From the NCBI GenBank assembly GCA_010093685.1, contig MU006237.1:124001-188000 (forward strand): 64,000 nucleotides of DNA, in the 5' to 3' direction. A program made the position numbers and the translations under genes. Every line of letters begins with the position of its first letter. Within the stretch, counting starts at the first letter, position 1. This document shows positions 52,101 to 61,486 of this stretch, one piece after another. Source of the stretch: Ophiobolus disseminans (Eukaryota; Ascomycota; Dothideomycetes; Pleosporales; Phaeosphaeriaceae). The notes beneath the pieces were generated by a model. It saw only the letters and a list, made by a program, of their open reading frames with translations, made no database searches and was not told where the DNA came from.

Positions 52101-55100
52101 ATCCGCGTGATCTAGCGACGGCGCGCTCGAGTCATGTTTCGACTCTCAGGGTCCCGCAACTTGGGGCCATGGAAGCTCTGCTGGTCAGTGTCAAGCAAAA
52201 TTGGCCTGTCATTATAGTCGGATCCTCTGGCTCAGGCAAGACGTCCATGATAGATCAGCTTGCTAGCTTCACCGGAGCCGATCTCGTCAATTTCTCAATG
52301 AACGCAGATGTGGATGCCATGGATCTTGTTGGTGGCTATGAGCAGATCGACCCGTCGCGCGAGGTACATCGGAGTTTGGAGAAGCTGGAGGAGTATCTCC
52401 GATTCACCGTTGCCACGGCAGAACAGCCATCATCAACATCCGTTCGACTTCTTGAGATATTACAATCGGACGACACCGCCATTTCCCACATCAGTCCGTT
52501 ATTAGACTCGCTCGTGCAGTCAGATGCGGCGGTCGCCGATCTAATCCGTGGTCTCCAAATTCTTCTTCAAACCTCATCCCAGCACATCGACGGCGCACGC
52601 TTCCAATGGGTCGATGGCATTCTTATTCGCGCACTGGAGCAAGGCAAGTGGCTAGCCCTCGACAATGCAAATCTCTGCTCTAGTGCTGTACTCGATCGGC
52701 TGAACTCACTCCTCGAACCCAATGGCTACTTGTCAATCAACGAACATTCCATGGCGGATGGCGAAGCACGAATTGTGCGGCCACATCCAAACTTCAGGAT
52801 CTTCATGACTATGGATCCGAGGTTTGGTGAGCTGTCGAGGGCCATGCGGAACAGAGCTGTAGAGATCTGCTTGCTGGAGCCAGAGCAAGTTCAAGTACAA
52901 CAAAGCGTCATAGAATATCCCCTTGACTCCACGATGTACCGGTTCCGCAACTCCCAGGATCTCGATGACCACGATGGGACAAGTCAAACTCGAATTGAGA
53001 ATCTGTCATTCGGCGATAGTGCGCTTCTGGGAAGTTTCACAAAGCAAGCCAAACGAGGTCTTCTCTCGAATATGGATTACACGCGCAGTAATGGGTCCAC
53101 AAACGGTGATAAGGCTTCTTCGCAGCTCCTTCCCGAAAATGGAGTTCGTTACATGACGCAGTTTTTGAGCGACGCCTGGATCCCACAAGCTCGGTCGCTA
53201 CTTCAGGACCGGAGTGAAGATCCTCTCCAACAGCTTGCTCCATACCATCCCCTCGATAACGAACTCGTGTTGCATCAAACCAGTGCAACCACGTCTCTAG
53301 GCCTATGGTCCACGTCGATGTATGAGGTCATGTTAGACATTTTTCAGATGCATCAATCGATTCAGAGCTTACCATCGGCCCGACTTGAGCGTCGAAAAGA
53401 GAAACAAAGGCTGCCAGCATTCCTGCTTGCTTACTGGCAGGGTCTTGTGAAGGTAGTGGAAGGTTTGTGGGCCGCTCGTCGCCACGGTCAGGTTGTTGAT
53501 CACTCGTTCCTCAAGCCTCTGCGCACTTTGTTCTGGGCTGTTTACGCACTTGCTGAAGGATCAACTTTCGATCGCGCTACGTTCCAGACTTACCTCAAGA
53601 TGCTAGCATCCGCTATGCCTGCGAACATCGAGGACAACAGCCAAATTGCACAGAACATGAGCGTCGTGCTCTCGAAACAGATTGCAGTCTTTGGCTCGGA
53701 AGTTCAACTTACCACTGGACTAGCCATGGAACGCATATGGCGTGCCTTTAAACCCATCACACCGAAGACGCTGGTGCAGCTAAAGGCAATCTTGGATCTC
53801 GAGAGCCTCGCGGACAGGCTCGATGCTGTCATGTGGAAGTCACATCTTACACTCAACGAGATGGCTCAGATACGAGAGAGGATTGCGAGCTCACTGGACC
53901 TGGTGCGGAAGGATGATATCAATGCCGACGAGCTTATTGCAGGCCTCGACGCCGCAGTAGAAGAGTTAGAGAACAATGTCTCTGAGCATGACACGATTAA
54001 TACTCCATACTTCGAAGCTGAGTTCGAGGGCCTGTGTCAGTTCCTTGACGTCGCCTTTAGCCACCATCAGGCCACACTACAACTGTATCTCAACCCCTCG
54101 CCTGCTGTGGTGTCCACACGCGCTAAGTCAGCCTTACTGGCTCGTCGACCAACCAAGCTTAGTGCAATTGACATCTTAAGAGCGGATAAACCTACTGACC
54201 ATTTTGCCAAATTGTATCGCCATCTTGGACTTACCCATCAGTCAGCGAATCCGATGGCTCTCCAAGGACACTTCCATGTCTCGATGCTCTCGAAGCTTCA
54301 AGGTGCAGACGAGGTTCAGTTGGCCCAACTCGATCGCTTTGAGACCGAATTACAGGTCATCTCTCAACAAATCGCCCTCGACGCCACCCGCATCACTAAT
54401 GACTACTCCAGCGACAACAGTCGTCTCCACCAGAGTATATGTCTTGCAATCTACGGTTCGCATTGCGTAGAGGTAATGGCTGATTTGGATGATGGAAAGG
54501 TCGCTTTCTACGACAACGCAGCTATCAGCGACCACTATCGCTCAACGCTGGAACGCGGCTTCGCGAAATGTTACCGGGTCAGTCAAGCTGCCGACGCGAA
54601 TTTGTGGATAAGCCTTGGGCTCTTTGGTCTGGCTCTCTTTGTTCCAAATTATCCGCACGACCCTGCGCTAAGACCGATGATTGAGCGCAAGATGTTCAAC
54701 GAAGAGAGAGATGGTCTGCAGCAAGTTTTGACTGCACTTCGGCAATTCCAACGAGACTTCACGGGTCAAGACACAAGCTTCCGCATCCGGCGAGTCGAAG
54801 AGTCAATCCAAAGGATGGGCGCAGAGCCACCAGTACCCTCGATCGTTCGTCCGGAGACTTCGCAGCTGGACGACTTGCAAGGCGAGTTCACCAACTTGCT
54901 TAGCATCATTCAGCCACTTCTCAACGAATCAATGACTATTGAAGATGCGATTCAGGATGTTACGCTCCAACAGAACGTATCTCGCATCATCCAACGGCTT
55001 ACAGAAGGCTACCATGCATACAACGATATTACCGATACTGTAGTCGGGTTTCTGGTCTGCCTGAATGTCGGTCTTGTGCTTGGCAGGAAAGAGCAGGAAG

Positions 55101-58100
55101 ATAGGGAAGAGAGCACCGTGGACAAGAGTCTCACATATATCTCCCGCAACACCCCATTCTTCGGCCGTCAAGGCGCCATCGGAAAATCAGAGTGGTTTTT
55201 TCAAGAGCTTGAGCAAGGCTTGAACCAGGGCGAGCACGCAGTCGATGTTCGTTGGCATGCGCTGCACTTCCTTTTGGTCATGAAGAGCACAGATCCAGCT
55301 GGTATGACAAGCACTGCAGCCAGAACCTTGTTGCATGACCTCTTCACCAGTTTGTACGGTGACTGGAAGAAGAAATTGCTGCAGGACCAAGAGAAAGAAG
55401 CGAAGGACTCAAGCTTGTACACCTACCGAGGCATGGATGAAGAGACTGACGAAGAGGATCCAACGCTGTTCCCGGATTACGAAGCCGAGCAGGAGACTCA
55501 AGATATCCGAATAGCTCCTGCCTCATCCTCTCGTGATCACGCAATACGCCTCGCCAATATTCACGCTGATCTATTTGTCCAAGGCAGGGAAGCTTCAGAG
55601 TCTATCAAAACTCTTCTGGAATGGTGTGCCTCGGAGCTGAGACGTGTCTGTGAAAGCAAGGCTCATCGCACAAGATACGAGAATGGCTTGCCGGCCATTT
55701 TCCTTTCGCTCGAGAAGCGAGCCGATGCTTTGTCTACGTCAGGCACTGGAAAATCCTACAACTTCTACTTTGATGCGAATCTGCCAGAAGCTAAGCGCGC
55801 GATCACGTTAATACATCGCATTCAAGCTCGATACCGACAGATCCTCGACGTCTGGCCTGAACACGCTACACTCTCGGATGTCCTACGAACCTGCGACGAG
55901 ACACTGGAGTTCCGCCACGTTGATCCCGTTGCTAAATTCATCACGAAGGCTGAGAAGCTGCATGCATTCATGCATGAGTGGCAGAAGGTTGCAAGCAAGG
56001 AATACAGCACCGCCGACCTCTACGATGATATGACCAAGCTACTAGTCAGCTGGAGACAACTTGAGCTCACGACTTGGGCAAGACTATTCGATTTGGAGGT
56101 CGAGAAGTTCCGCGACAATGCCAAAAGCTGGTTCTTCGTCGCGTACGAAACGATCGTTGCGGCAACGGAGGGCGTCCAAGATGACAAGAGTATGCAAGTG
56201 CATGCTAAAAATTTACTCAAGTCACTCGAGAGCTTCTTCGAGACTACTACACTGGGACAATTCGAGCAGCGCGTCAAGCTGCTGCAACAAATGCGCGCGC
56301 ACCTCGCCATGTGTATGCAAGATAACGAAGCATTTGCGATCGTTCACAACGCGCTTGACAACTTCATCGCTTACTTCGCCCGCCTTGAAAAACCAGTACG
56401 CGAGGCAATTGCCAAGGGTCGACAGATTCTTGAAAAAGAAGTCAGCAACGTCATCAAGCTTGCGAGCTGGAAGGACACCAACATCGAGGCCTTGAAGCAG
56501 AGCGCGAAGACAAGCCACAAGAAGCTCAGCAAGTGGGTGCGCAAATTCAGGAAACTACTCAATCGACCAGTGTCCAGTATCTGGAGCAGCGGATTTCCAG
56601 ACGAGACTCACCTTCTTCGAAGCGCAGCATTGTCTCCTGTCATCACCACCATCGGCGCTAGCACTCTCGAGATTTGCGCAAGCAGTGTTCCAGCTTGGAA
56701 TGAAGTTCCGGCACGCTTCAAGAACCTTAATATCACCGTCAACTTGATGCGCAATTTGTCCACGCCCAGCGTCAACACCGTCGATGGTGCTTCGTATATT
56801 CATGACTTCGTTTCCGAGCTCGCCGCCTCGATTGTTGAACTCCAGAAGGCTACGCCTTCCATCTTGAACGAGGAAAACAAGGAGTCCGTGCAGCACCTCA
56901 AGACTCAGAAACGGAAACTATACGCCGACACGATGAAAGAACTGCGACTGATGGGCGTCAACTCTAATTTGAGCATTGACACACTTGCGAAACAGGATGA
57001 GCTATCCACCATACTCTCGACAATACCGACCGTTCGAGTAACCGGAAATGTGCTTGGTGATGTAGCTGATTACCATCTCCACAAAGCGCTAAACGTCATG
57101 CCCCAAGTCCGAGCAGTAGCGAGGGAGCACTCGGGGGATTTGACGCCAAATGACGTTGTGAAGAGTATCAGCTATCTGGAAGGCTTGCTGTCCATCACTC
57201 TTCGTCAACGCAGTGTCCTCAGCAAAGCTGCTCGACATCTTGACGACATCAAGGCGCCGATGCTACTTGTTGAGAACCTGATTGCAGCCAGCCAGAGCCA
57301 ACTCTCATGGGTATCGCATCAAGACGTCGACGCAACTAAGGATGTTCAGCCAAACCTACGATGGCTTGCTGCCATGTTCAAGACTGGAGCTGACATCATT
57401 TCTGCGCAAGCGAAACTAGGAAAGACTAGCGAGCTCGATGACCTGCTCCATGCTATACGCCAGTGTACGACTACCTTTGAGGATCTAGCAGACCGATACG
57501 ACGACTTGCCGCAACTGCCAACCGGTACCCAGTCTGACGCTCATCGAGCGTTAGCAGGTATCGTCAAAGCTCATCTCAACGAGATATATGACGTGTTCCA
57601 AGACTGGTACAACAAAAACGACATGGCTAGACCGATCCTCAATCACATTCAGGGCTTCTTGTTCTGGTATCCTAAGACCCTAGCAATTAACTGTCCAAAG
57701 GAGTCGCGTGTCACGCTCGAGACGCAGTCACAAGATGTTTTCACTGCACTTGATCTCGTCTTGGGTTCGATGCAGGATGTTGAAGTTGCATTGAAAGGAG
57801 TGCCCGAGTCCACGGATGATGCTGCTTGGCTGGTCAAGGAAGAGCAGGCGCTGTCAGCAGCGCTCAACGGTCTCCATGCGCCACAGATTACTGCTGCTAT
57901 TCAGACACTTCTCGATAAGATGCAGTATCTCTACGAAGATGCCAATTTGCAAGCCATTGCGGCTTTGTTCGGTTCGGTTAAGCCAATCCTGGATCAGTAT
58001 GTAGCATCGCACAACTCGCTCGTCATACGCTTGGATAATCTGCACGCTGCAACCGCCAATCTTTTGCATCGACTCTCAAAGTCATTCATACAAATCGGTG

Positions 58101-60760
58101 CGTCGGGTTTCTGCCAACCACCGGAGAAGTCTGCAGATCAAAAGGGTCAGAGCGACAAGCTCGAAGAGGGCACTGGCCTTGGTGCTGGCGAAGGCGCCGA
58201 AGACATCTCCAAAGACATCGAGGACGATGAGGATCTCGAAGACTTGGCGCAGCAAGAGAAGGGCGAGCGTGAAGGTAGTATCGAGGAGAACGAAGATGCT
58301 GTCGACATAGGTGATCAAGAGATGGAAGGCGACACTGAAGAGGCCGGCGAGAAAGAAGACAAAGGTAATGAGTCTGGCGATGAAGGCGACGATGACGCCC
58401 AGAGCGAGATTGGTAGTGTAGATGATCTCGGTCCAAGCGCTGTCGATGAGAAGATGTGGGATGAAGGTGGCAAGGACGATGATGCGAAAGACAAAGAGAG
58501 TAAAGAAGATGTTGGTACGGAGAACCAAGAGGAGCAGGTTGCTTCTGAACAGAAAGAAAAGGAGAAAGAGAAGAATGGTGAGGAAGGCGAAGACAAAGAC
58601 AAGCCTGAGGGCGAAGAGGATGAGGAGATGGACATGGAGGGCGAGGATCAAGAGGAGAATGTCGGCATGGGCGAGAAGGAGAAGATGGATCCACACGCCA
58701 AAGAGGAAGAGACACTAGATCTTCCGGAAGACCTTAACATCGACGGCCAAGACGACGATGACAAGGAAGATGACGATCTCGGCGACATGGACATGGGCGA
58801 GGATCTTCCTGAAGATGAGCTGGATGACAACGATGCCAACGCGCAGCCTGATACTGTTGACGAAGAGATTGGTCCCGAACAAGAGGGCGAAGAGGAAAAG
58901 GAAACCACTGGCCACATCGAAGACGAGGAGCAACCACCTGAAGAGGAGCAAGAACAAGAAGGCGAGGAGCCCATGGACGACGATGCAATCCCTCTGCCTG
59001 ATGATAATGTACCGGACGAAGAAGCTCGCGATGCCAAGGACACTGATCAGACTGATCCGAACGCTGATGCCGGCGCTGGGGCCGATGCCAACGAAGAAGC
59101 TCACAAGAACAAGCAAGATCAAGCCTCCGCTAACGCTGCAAACCAAGACGAGGGCCAAGAAGGTGATTCTTCCGAGCAGAAGCAAGAAACCACTGCCGAA
59201 GATGGCACGCTTGGTCAGACAACGGCACCCGACGCAGGTGGTCGCGGTGAGCAGCCTGAAGAGTCTCGCGAGACCCAATCATTCAAGAAGCTTGGTGACG
59301 TGCTAGAAAAATGGTACAATCAGCAAAAGCAGATATCAGACGCCAAGGAGAAGGATGAGACTCAAGCACAGCAGATTGATAAAGAAATCGACATGGCCGA
59401 TGCTGATTTTGAGCACCTTCAAGATGAGGAGACTCAGGCTGATACGCAAGCCCTGGGTACCGCGACTGAAGAACAAGCCAAGGCGTTGGACCACGATATG
59501 GCTCTGCCGGTCAACGAGAACGAGGAGAAGATGTCCGCTCGACCTGAAGATGATGATCAGGACTTGACGGACGTTAACGAGGATGTCCAAATGCAGGATG
59601 CCGAGAATCCAGAGGACAAGGTTCCCGAAGAGCAACAGCAATCCAATGCCATGGAAGGTCAACCTCAAGCCTTTGTTGGCGAGCAAAAACCATTCTCTTA
59701 CGATTCAGACCAAGACATGGAAGACGCTCAACAGCTCGAGGATGACGCTTCTTCTATCTCTTCCGTTCAGGATGTCGAAACGCAGCTCGAACTCACACAC
59801 CTCGACTCCACCTCCATGACCCCCGACTCCGCTCGCGCCCTCTGGCTCGCCCATGAATCCGCCACCCACTCCCTCTCTCAACAACTAACCGAACACCTCC
59901 GCCTCATCCTCGCACCCACCCTCGCCACCAAACTGCGCGGCGACTTCCGCACCGGCAAACGCCTCAACCTCAAGCGCATCATCCCCTACATCGCATCCGG
60001 CTACAAGCGCGACAAGATCTGGCTGCGCCGCAGCCAACCCAGCAAACGCTCCTACCAAGTCATGATCGCGCTCGACGACTCCAAATCCATGGCCGAAAGC
60101 GGCGCCAGCAACCTCGCGCTCAAAACCCTCACCCTCGTCAGCAAATCCCTCGCCATGCTCGAAGTCGGCGAAGTCTCCGTCGTGGGCTTCGGCGACGGCG
60201 TAAACGTCGCACACGACTTCGACAAGCCCTTCACCTCCGAGGCTGGCGTGCGCGTCTTCGAGCAATTCGGCTTCGACGCCGCCAAGACGAATGTGCGCGG
60301 CTTGGTCGATCGGAGCTTGGAGCTGTTCCAGGAGGCGCGGCATATGGGCCGCAGTGGAAGCGGAGAGGATCTCTGGCAACTTATGCTCATCGTGAGCGAT
60401 GGTATATGTGATAGCCATGCGGAGATTCAACGCTTGGTGCGCAAGGCGCAGGAGGAGAGGGTTATGATTGTGTTTATCATTATTGATAGCTCGGCAAAGG
60501 GGCCGGTGGTTGCGCCTGTTCCTGCAGAAGGTGATGAGGCTGTGCCGAAGGAGAAGGAGAAAGAGAAGGAGATGGATAAGACATCTATACTGGACTTGCA
60601 GTCTGTGGAGATCACGCCGGAGGGTAAGGTCGTGAGGTGGAAGTACATGGAGAGGTTTCCGTTTAGGTATTACCTTGTTGTGAGGGATGTTAGGGAGTTG
60701 CCGGGTGTGTTGGCGGGTGCCCTGAGACAGTGGTTTGGAGAGGTTGCTGGGACTGGGTAG
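46103..60760 (+). CDS. MDN1: Midasin, dynein-like AAA+ ribosome-assembly ATPase
   Basis: One intronless frame of 4885 residues; an alternative start at residue 12 (46136, AAAATGGCC) has a better context. Six AAA domains are marked by Walker A loops at about residues 280 (GLAGSGKS), 611 (GETGTGKTT), 1050 (GPTSSGKTS), 1347 (GETGCGKTT), 1732 (GNPGVGKTT) and 2039 (GSSGSGKTS). Walker B sites follow, such as VLLDEINLASSDTLEALTDL; AAA6 has LALDNANLC in place of DE. A helical linker spans about 2200-4020, an Asp/Glu-rich region about 4030-4530, and a C-terminal VWA/MIDAS domain starts near 4650 with MIALDDSKSMAESGASNL (DxSxS metal site). Midasin pulls Ytm1 and Rsa4 off pre-60S particles in nucleolus and nucleoplasm. 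Length matches the family (about 4900). Confidence 0.97.
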   Translation: MENNNTRNPAKMANINQLASEALKSASTDNLFVQYGGLFTELSARWIQNGEDTEVKIAAFGRLLPLAPHLAEHVQRFLEDGAESPLVGSQTSPSSGYALAQQPESDLLEFLLGIFRLLSFDCRNFAKHVRPTALQNLFQHASRAVRFLAVQTFCMYVHAADLATQEMLKRHVGEGEVEGAWENQHIDYRFLSLWEEKRWKNLQLQVKQAQSDENGTHGTRLYKDLSSYTVNVSGILLPRLDGAPARERPSELIATATTDSNLKNIAQGLLGSSPLLLTGLAGSGKSLLTRHFAWQLNKLDKMVTLHLNEQSDAKLLIGMYATGSKPGTFSWRQGVLTTAVREGRWIFIEDLDRAPNEVISTLLPLIERGELLIPSRGETVRAARGFRIIATMRSTLNPRGQEIVPRQNMIGHRFWNSINVRMPQLDEFESIIRAKYPSLRKHLSGVMRVYTRLLDLYSDAKFSSENGTSIRAMTPRDLLKWCDRINVLLAPSQAFSPAQADEIFLEAFDCFAGSLHSVLARAKVMACVAEELHIDPQKRNFLLKDRTIKLQVPTKSTASGSIQIGRAKLFKHKVTKRTTSSRPFSTNNYTLRLLEKIAVAVDRQEPLLLVGETGTGKTTCIQYLAEQLGRKLVAFNLSQQSESGDLLGGYKPVNVRSLVIPLKDEFDEIFDTTFSRKKNQRFIEMLGKRVAKGEWKRVCTLWREALKMVDAARKAHESQTSSPDPDGEQPKKKRKMDSLPTNFPTARWEKFATDLYDLEAQLASGSETFAFSFLEGNIVKAVRNGDWVLLDEINLASSDTLEALTDLLGGGPDGNPSILLTETGNVERVIAHPNFRVFAAMNPATDVGKKDLPPGIRSRFTEMYVESPDGDEKSLRNIVEKYLGGDSTDTVIINVARQVTDLYLEIQGLAKSNMLVDGADQKAHFSLRTLTRTLSYAREISPLCTLRRALYEGFHMSFLTFLGKASEDLVAPLIIKHLFPQKSIMKAELGKPLQQPSDGRSYVRQGHYWLRQGAQSVEEQSHYIITPFVQRNMNNLIRAASTRRYPVLIQGPTSSGKTSMIEYLAKRSGNKFVRINNHEHTDLQEYLGSYISGADGKLTFQEGILVKALREGHWIVLDELNLAPTDVLEALNRLLDDNRELLIPETQEVVRPHPDFMLFATQNPAGLYGGRKVMSRAFRNRFLELHFDDIPVEELTEILHRRTMIPESWCKRIVKVYQELSTLRQENRIFEQKSFATLRDLFRWAQRKADTVQDLANNGYMLLAERVRKEEERVAVKKVMETVMSRNGPKVTIDVDKMFDEDAWSGIARLTKENVAGGAGVVWTRAMRRLYVLVAHALRNNEPVLLIGETGCGKTTVCQLLADEYKNQLHILNAHQNTETGDLIGAQRPIRNRAAIEDSIRKQVIDVFEITRRLDFDPAVFDSEHLLDLYDKLAKEAPGMVPDDHRKEIYANRIKAAALFEWADGSLVHAMKQGHYFLLDEISLADDSVLERLNSVLEPSRTLLLAEKGPNDSEIIASDGFQFLATMNPGGDYGKKELSPALRNRFTEIWVPAMSDLEDILQIVQSKLRLDAAQYAQAIVSFSQWFNDKYNTSVSSSISIRDTLAWVSFVNNSPQDDAIFGVVHGAAMVFIDTLGANPAGLLAISQSSIQEERNACLLQLSELLGQDISPLYLDTIDIISTDQRFQLGSFSIPKFSATPSETTSFALEAPTTRSNAMRVARALQLSKPILLEGNPGVGKTTLVTALAKAIGKPLTRLNLSEQTDLMDLFGSDVPVEGGAAGTFAWRDAPFLKAMKNGDWVLLDEMNLASQSVLEGLNAVLDHRGEVYISELDQTFHKHQDFRVFAAQNPHHQGGGRKGLPTSFVNRFTVVYADVFEPEDLTLICKKVFPAIDDDEVNKLISFVAELDEQVVSRRTFGQLGAPWEFNLRDTLRWLQLLASDNMTGSARDFLDTIFVQRFRAESDRARLLKLFESMYGAHEPRITLYHNVSAQAIQVGLGLYPRDLATARSSHVSTLRVPQLGAMEALLVSVKQNWPVIIVGSSGSGKTSMIDQLASFTGADLVNFSMNADVDAMDLVGGYEQIDPSREVHRSLEKLEEYLRFTVATAEQPSSTSVRLLEILQSDDTAISHISPLLDSLVQSDAAVADLIRGLQILLQTSSQHIDGARFQWVDGILIRALEQGKWLALDNANLCSSAVLDRLNSLLEPNGYLSINEHSMADGEARIVRPHPNFRIFMTMDPRFGELSRAMRNRAVEICLLEPEQVQVQQSVIEYPLDSTMYRFRNSQDLDDHDGTSQTRIENLSFGDSALLGSFTKQAKRGLLSNMDYTRSNGSTNGDKASSQLLPENGVRYMTQFLSDAWIPQARSLLQDRSEDPLQQLAPYHPLDNELVLHQTSATTSLGLWSTSMYEVMLDIFQMHQSIQSLPSARLERRKEKQRLPAFLLAYWQGLVKVVEGLWAARRHGQVVDHSFLKPLRTLFWAVYALAEGSTFDRATFQTYLKMLASAMPANIEDNSQIAQNMSVVLSKQIAVFGSEVQLTTGLAMERIWRAFKPITPKTLVQLKAILDLESLADRLDAVMWKSHLTLNEMAQIRERIASSLDLVRKDDINADELIAGLDAAVEELENNVSEHDTINTPYFEAEFEGLCQFLDVAFSHHQATLQLYLNPSPAVVSTRAKSALLARRPTKLSAIDILRADKPTDHFAKLYRHLGLTHQSANPMALQGHFHVSMLSKLQGADEVQLAQLDRFETELQVISQQIALDATRITNDYSSDNSRLHQSICLAIYGSHCVEVMADLDDGKVAFYDNAAISDHYRSTLERGFAKCYRVSQAADANLWISLGLFGLALFVPNYPHDPALRPMIERKMFNEERDGLQQVLTALRQFQRDFTGQDTSFRIRRVEESIQRMGAEPPVPSIVRPETSQLDDLQGEFTNLLSIIQPLLNESMTIEDAIQDVTLQQNVSRIIQRLTEGYHAYNDITDTVVGFLVCLNVGLVLGRKEQEDREESTVDKSLTYISRNTPFFGRQGAIGKSEWFFQELEQGLNQGEHAVDVRWHALHFLLVMKSTDPAGMTSTAARTLLHDLFTSLYGDWKKKLLQDQEKEAKDSSLYTYRGMDEETDEEDPTLFPDYEAEQETQDIRIAPASSSRDHAIRLANIHADLFVQGREASESIKTLLEWCASELRRVCESKAHRTRYENGLPAIFLSLEKRADALSTSGTGKSYNFYFDANLPEAKRAITLIHRIQARYRQILDVWPEHATLSDVLRTCDETLEFRHVDPVAKFITKAEKLHAFMHEWQKVASKEYSTADLYDDMTKLLVSWRQLELTTWARLFDLEVEKFRDNAKSWFFVAYETIVAATEGVQDDKSMQVHAKNLLKSLESFFETTTLGQFEQRVKLLQQMRAHLAMCMQDNEAFAIVHNALDNFIAYFARLEKPVREAIAKGRQILEKEVSNVIKLASWKDTNIEALKQSAKTSHKKLSKWVRKFRKLLNRPVSSIWSSGFPDETHLLRSAALSPVITTIGASTLEICASSVPAWNEVPARFKNLNITVNLMRNLSTPSVNTVDGASYIHDFVSELAASIVELQKATPSILNEENKESVQHLKTQKRKLYADTMKELRLMGVNSNLSIDTLAKQDELSTILSTIPTVRVTGNVLGDVADYHLHKALNVMPQVRAVAREHSGDLTPNDVVKSISYLEGLLSITLRQRSVLSKAARHLDDIKAPMLLVENLIAASQSQLSWVSHQDVDATKDVQPNLRWLAAMFKTGADIISAQAKLGKTSELDDLLHAIRQCTTTFEDLADRYDDLPQLPTGTQSDAHRALAGIVKAHLNEIYDVFQDWYNKNDMARPILNHIQGFLFWYPKTLAINCPKESRVTLETQSQDVFTALDLVLGSMQDVEVALKGVPESTDDAAWLVKEEQALSAALNGLHAPQITAAIQTLLDKMQYLYEDANLQAIAALFGSVKPILDQYVASHNSLVIRLDNLHAATANLLHRLSKSFIQIGASGFCQPPEKSADQKGQSDKLEEGTGLGAGEGAEDISKDIEDDEDLEDLAQQEKGEREGSIEENEDAVDIGDQEMEGDTEEAGEKEDKGNESGDEGDDDAQSEIGSVDDLGPSAVDEKMWDEGGKDDDAKDKESKEDVGTENQEEQVASEQKEKEKEKNGEEGEDKDKPEGEEDEEMDMEGEDQEENVGMGEKEKMDPHAKEEETLDLPEDLNIDGQDDDDKEDDDLGDMDMGEDLPEDELDDNDANAQPDTVDEEIGPEQEGEEEKETTGHIEDEEQPPEEEQEQEGEEPMDDDAIPLPDDNVPDEEARDAKDTDQTDPNADAGAGADANEEAHKNKQDQASANAANQDEGQEGDSSEQKQETTAEDGTLGQTTAPDAGGRGEQPEESRETQSFKKLGDVLEKWYNQQKQISDAKEKDETQAQQIDKEIDMADADFEHLQDEETQADTQALGTATEEQAKALDHDMALPVNENEEKMSARPEDDDQDLTDVNEDVQMQDAENPEDKVPEEQQQSNAMEGQPQAFVGEQKPFSYDSDQDMEDAQQLEDDASSISSVQDVETQLELTHLDSTSMTPDSARALWLAHESATHSLSQQLTEHLRLILAPTLATKLRGDFRTGKRLNLKRIIPYIASGYKRDKIWLRRSQPSKRSYQVMIALDDSKSMAESGASNLALKTLTLVSKSLAMLEVGEVSVVGFGDGVNVAHDFDKPFTSEAGVRVFEQFGFDAAKTNVRGLVDRSLELFQEARHMGRSGSGEDLWQLMLIVSDGICDSHAEIQRLVRKAQEERVMIVFIIIDSSAKGPVVAPVPAEGDEAVPKEKEKEKEMDKTSILDLQSVEITPEGKVVRWKYMERFPFRYYLVVRDVRELPGVLAGALRQWFGEVAGTG
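58190..59700 (+). other. Acidic low-complexity region of midasin
   Basis: About 500 residues dominated by Asp, Glu, Gln and Lys (for example DDDDKEDDDLGDMDMGEDLP) between the linker and the MIDAS domain. It is a constant feature of Rea1/midasin and acts as a flexible tether. At DNA level it is a GAxGAx-rich imperfect repeat prone to length change. Confidence 0.85.
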
Positions 60761-61222
60761 AGATTTGTTTTATTCATTTCAGTTTCTTTGTCAGGCCAAA
60801 AGTTATAGCTGCGAACAGGGAGAATGGGAGTCAGTTGTTTTTTCCCGGTCCGAATGGATGTATGAGTGACATCTCATGCCGCACGCGTGTCATGTAGACG
60901 TTCTGTTATGCATTACGTGCAAATATTAAGCCAGCAAACGATGCAGCAGCGCAACCAGCTTTTTGGAAAGTCTGTGAGCTGTGAGACATCTGTGCTGCAG
61001 GGTCCTACCCAACTCTGGCCTATGATACTGAAGAGCCAAGCGGCTCTGTCCCCTGTTCCATGCCTCAGAAAGGATTAAGAATAGGCCATGGCACGGCCGT
61101 GCACGGAACAGGAACGGTCTGTTGCGGAAGGCATGAAGCGAAACCGCTTCAGAGCACAACCCTCCAGTCATCGACGATGTTTCATGGGCGGCGCGGAGGC
61201 CCGTGCGCGGCTCGACGATGTT
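60761..61222. other. 3' flank of MDN1
   Basis: No gene. Sequence between the MDN1 stop and the repeated upstream element of the next small gene. Confidence 0.45.
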
Positions 61223-61275
61223 ACTCGAAGCAGCTGTGATTGGTGGCCTGATTAACTCGAAGCAGCTGTGATTGG
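61223..61275. repeat. 21-bp direct repeat with inverted CCAAT and E-box cores
   Basis: ACTCGAAGCAGCTGTGATTGG occurs identically at 61223-61243 and 61255-61275 (period 32 bp). Each copy holds CAGCTG and TGATTGG (CCAATCA on the other strand). A third CCAAT (GGCCAAT) lies at 61335-61341 and CATAAA at 61364-61369. Placed about 210-265 bp upstream of the small gene at 61487, they look like paired sites for the CCAAT-binding (HAP) complex. Confidence 0.7.
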
Positions 61276-61486
61276 CGACCTCAGAGCGGCGGCCTGACAA
61301 GCAGAACGTCCTCAGTGCGGCGGATCGCGCAACTGGCCAATTTGCCCTTCAGTGGACGGACAGCATAAAGTCTTGCTCTTCAGTAGAGAGAATCTTGCTC
61401 GATCAGAAGTTCCTATTGTTCCACTAGCAACCATACATATCCGGTCCACACATCCTGACTCATTCTCGTCTACCACCCTAGTCAAC

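Noticed and set aside
58082..59686. Long leucine- and serine-rich minus-strand frames opposite the acidic part of MDN1.
   Set aside because: Antisense shadows of GAx-rich codons; they resemble membrane or serine-rich proteins only because of composition.
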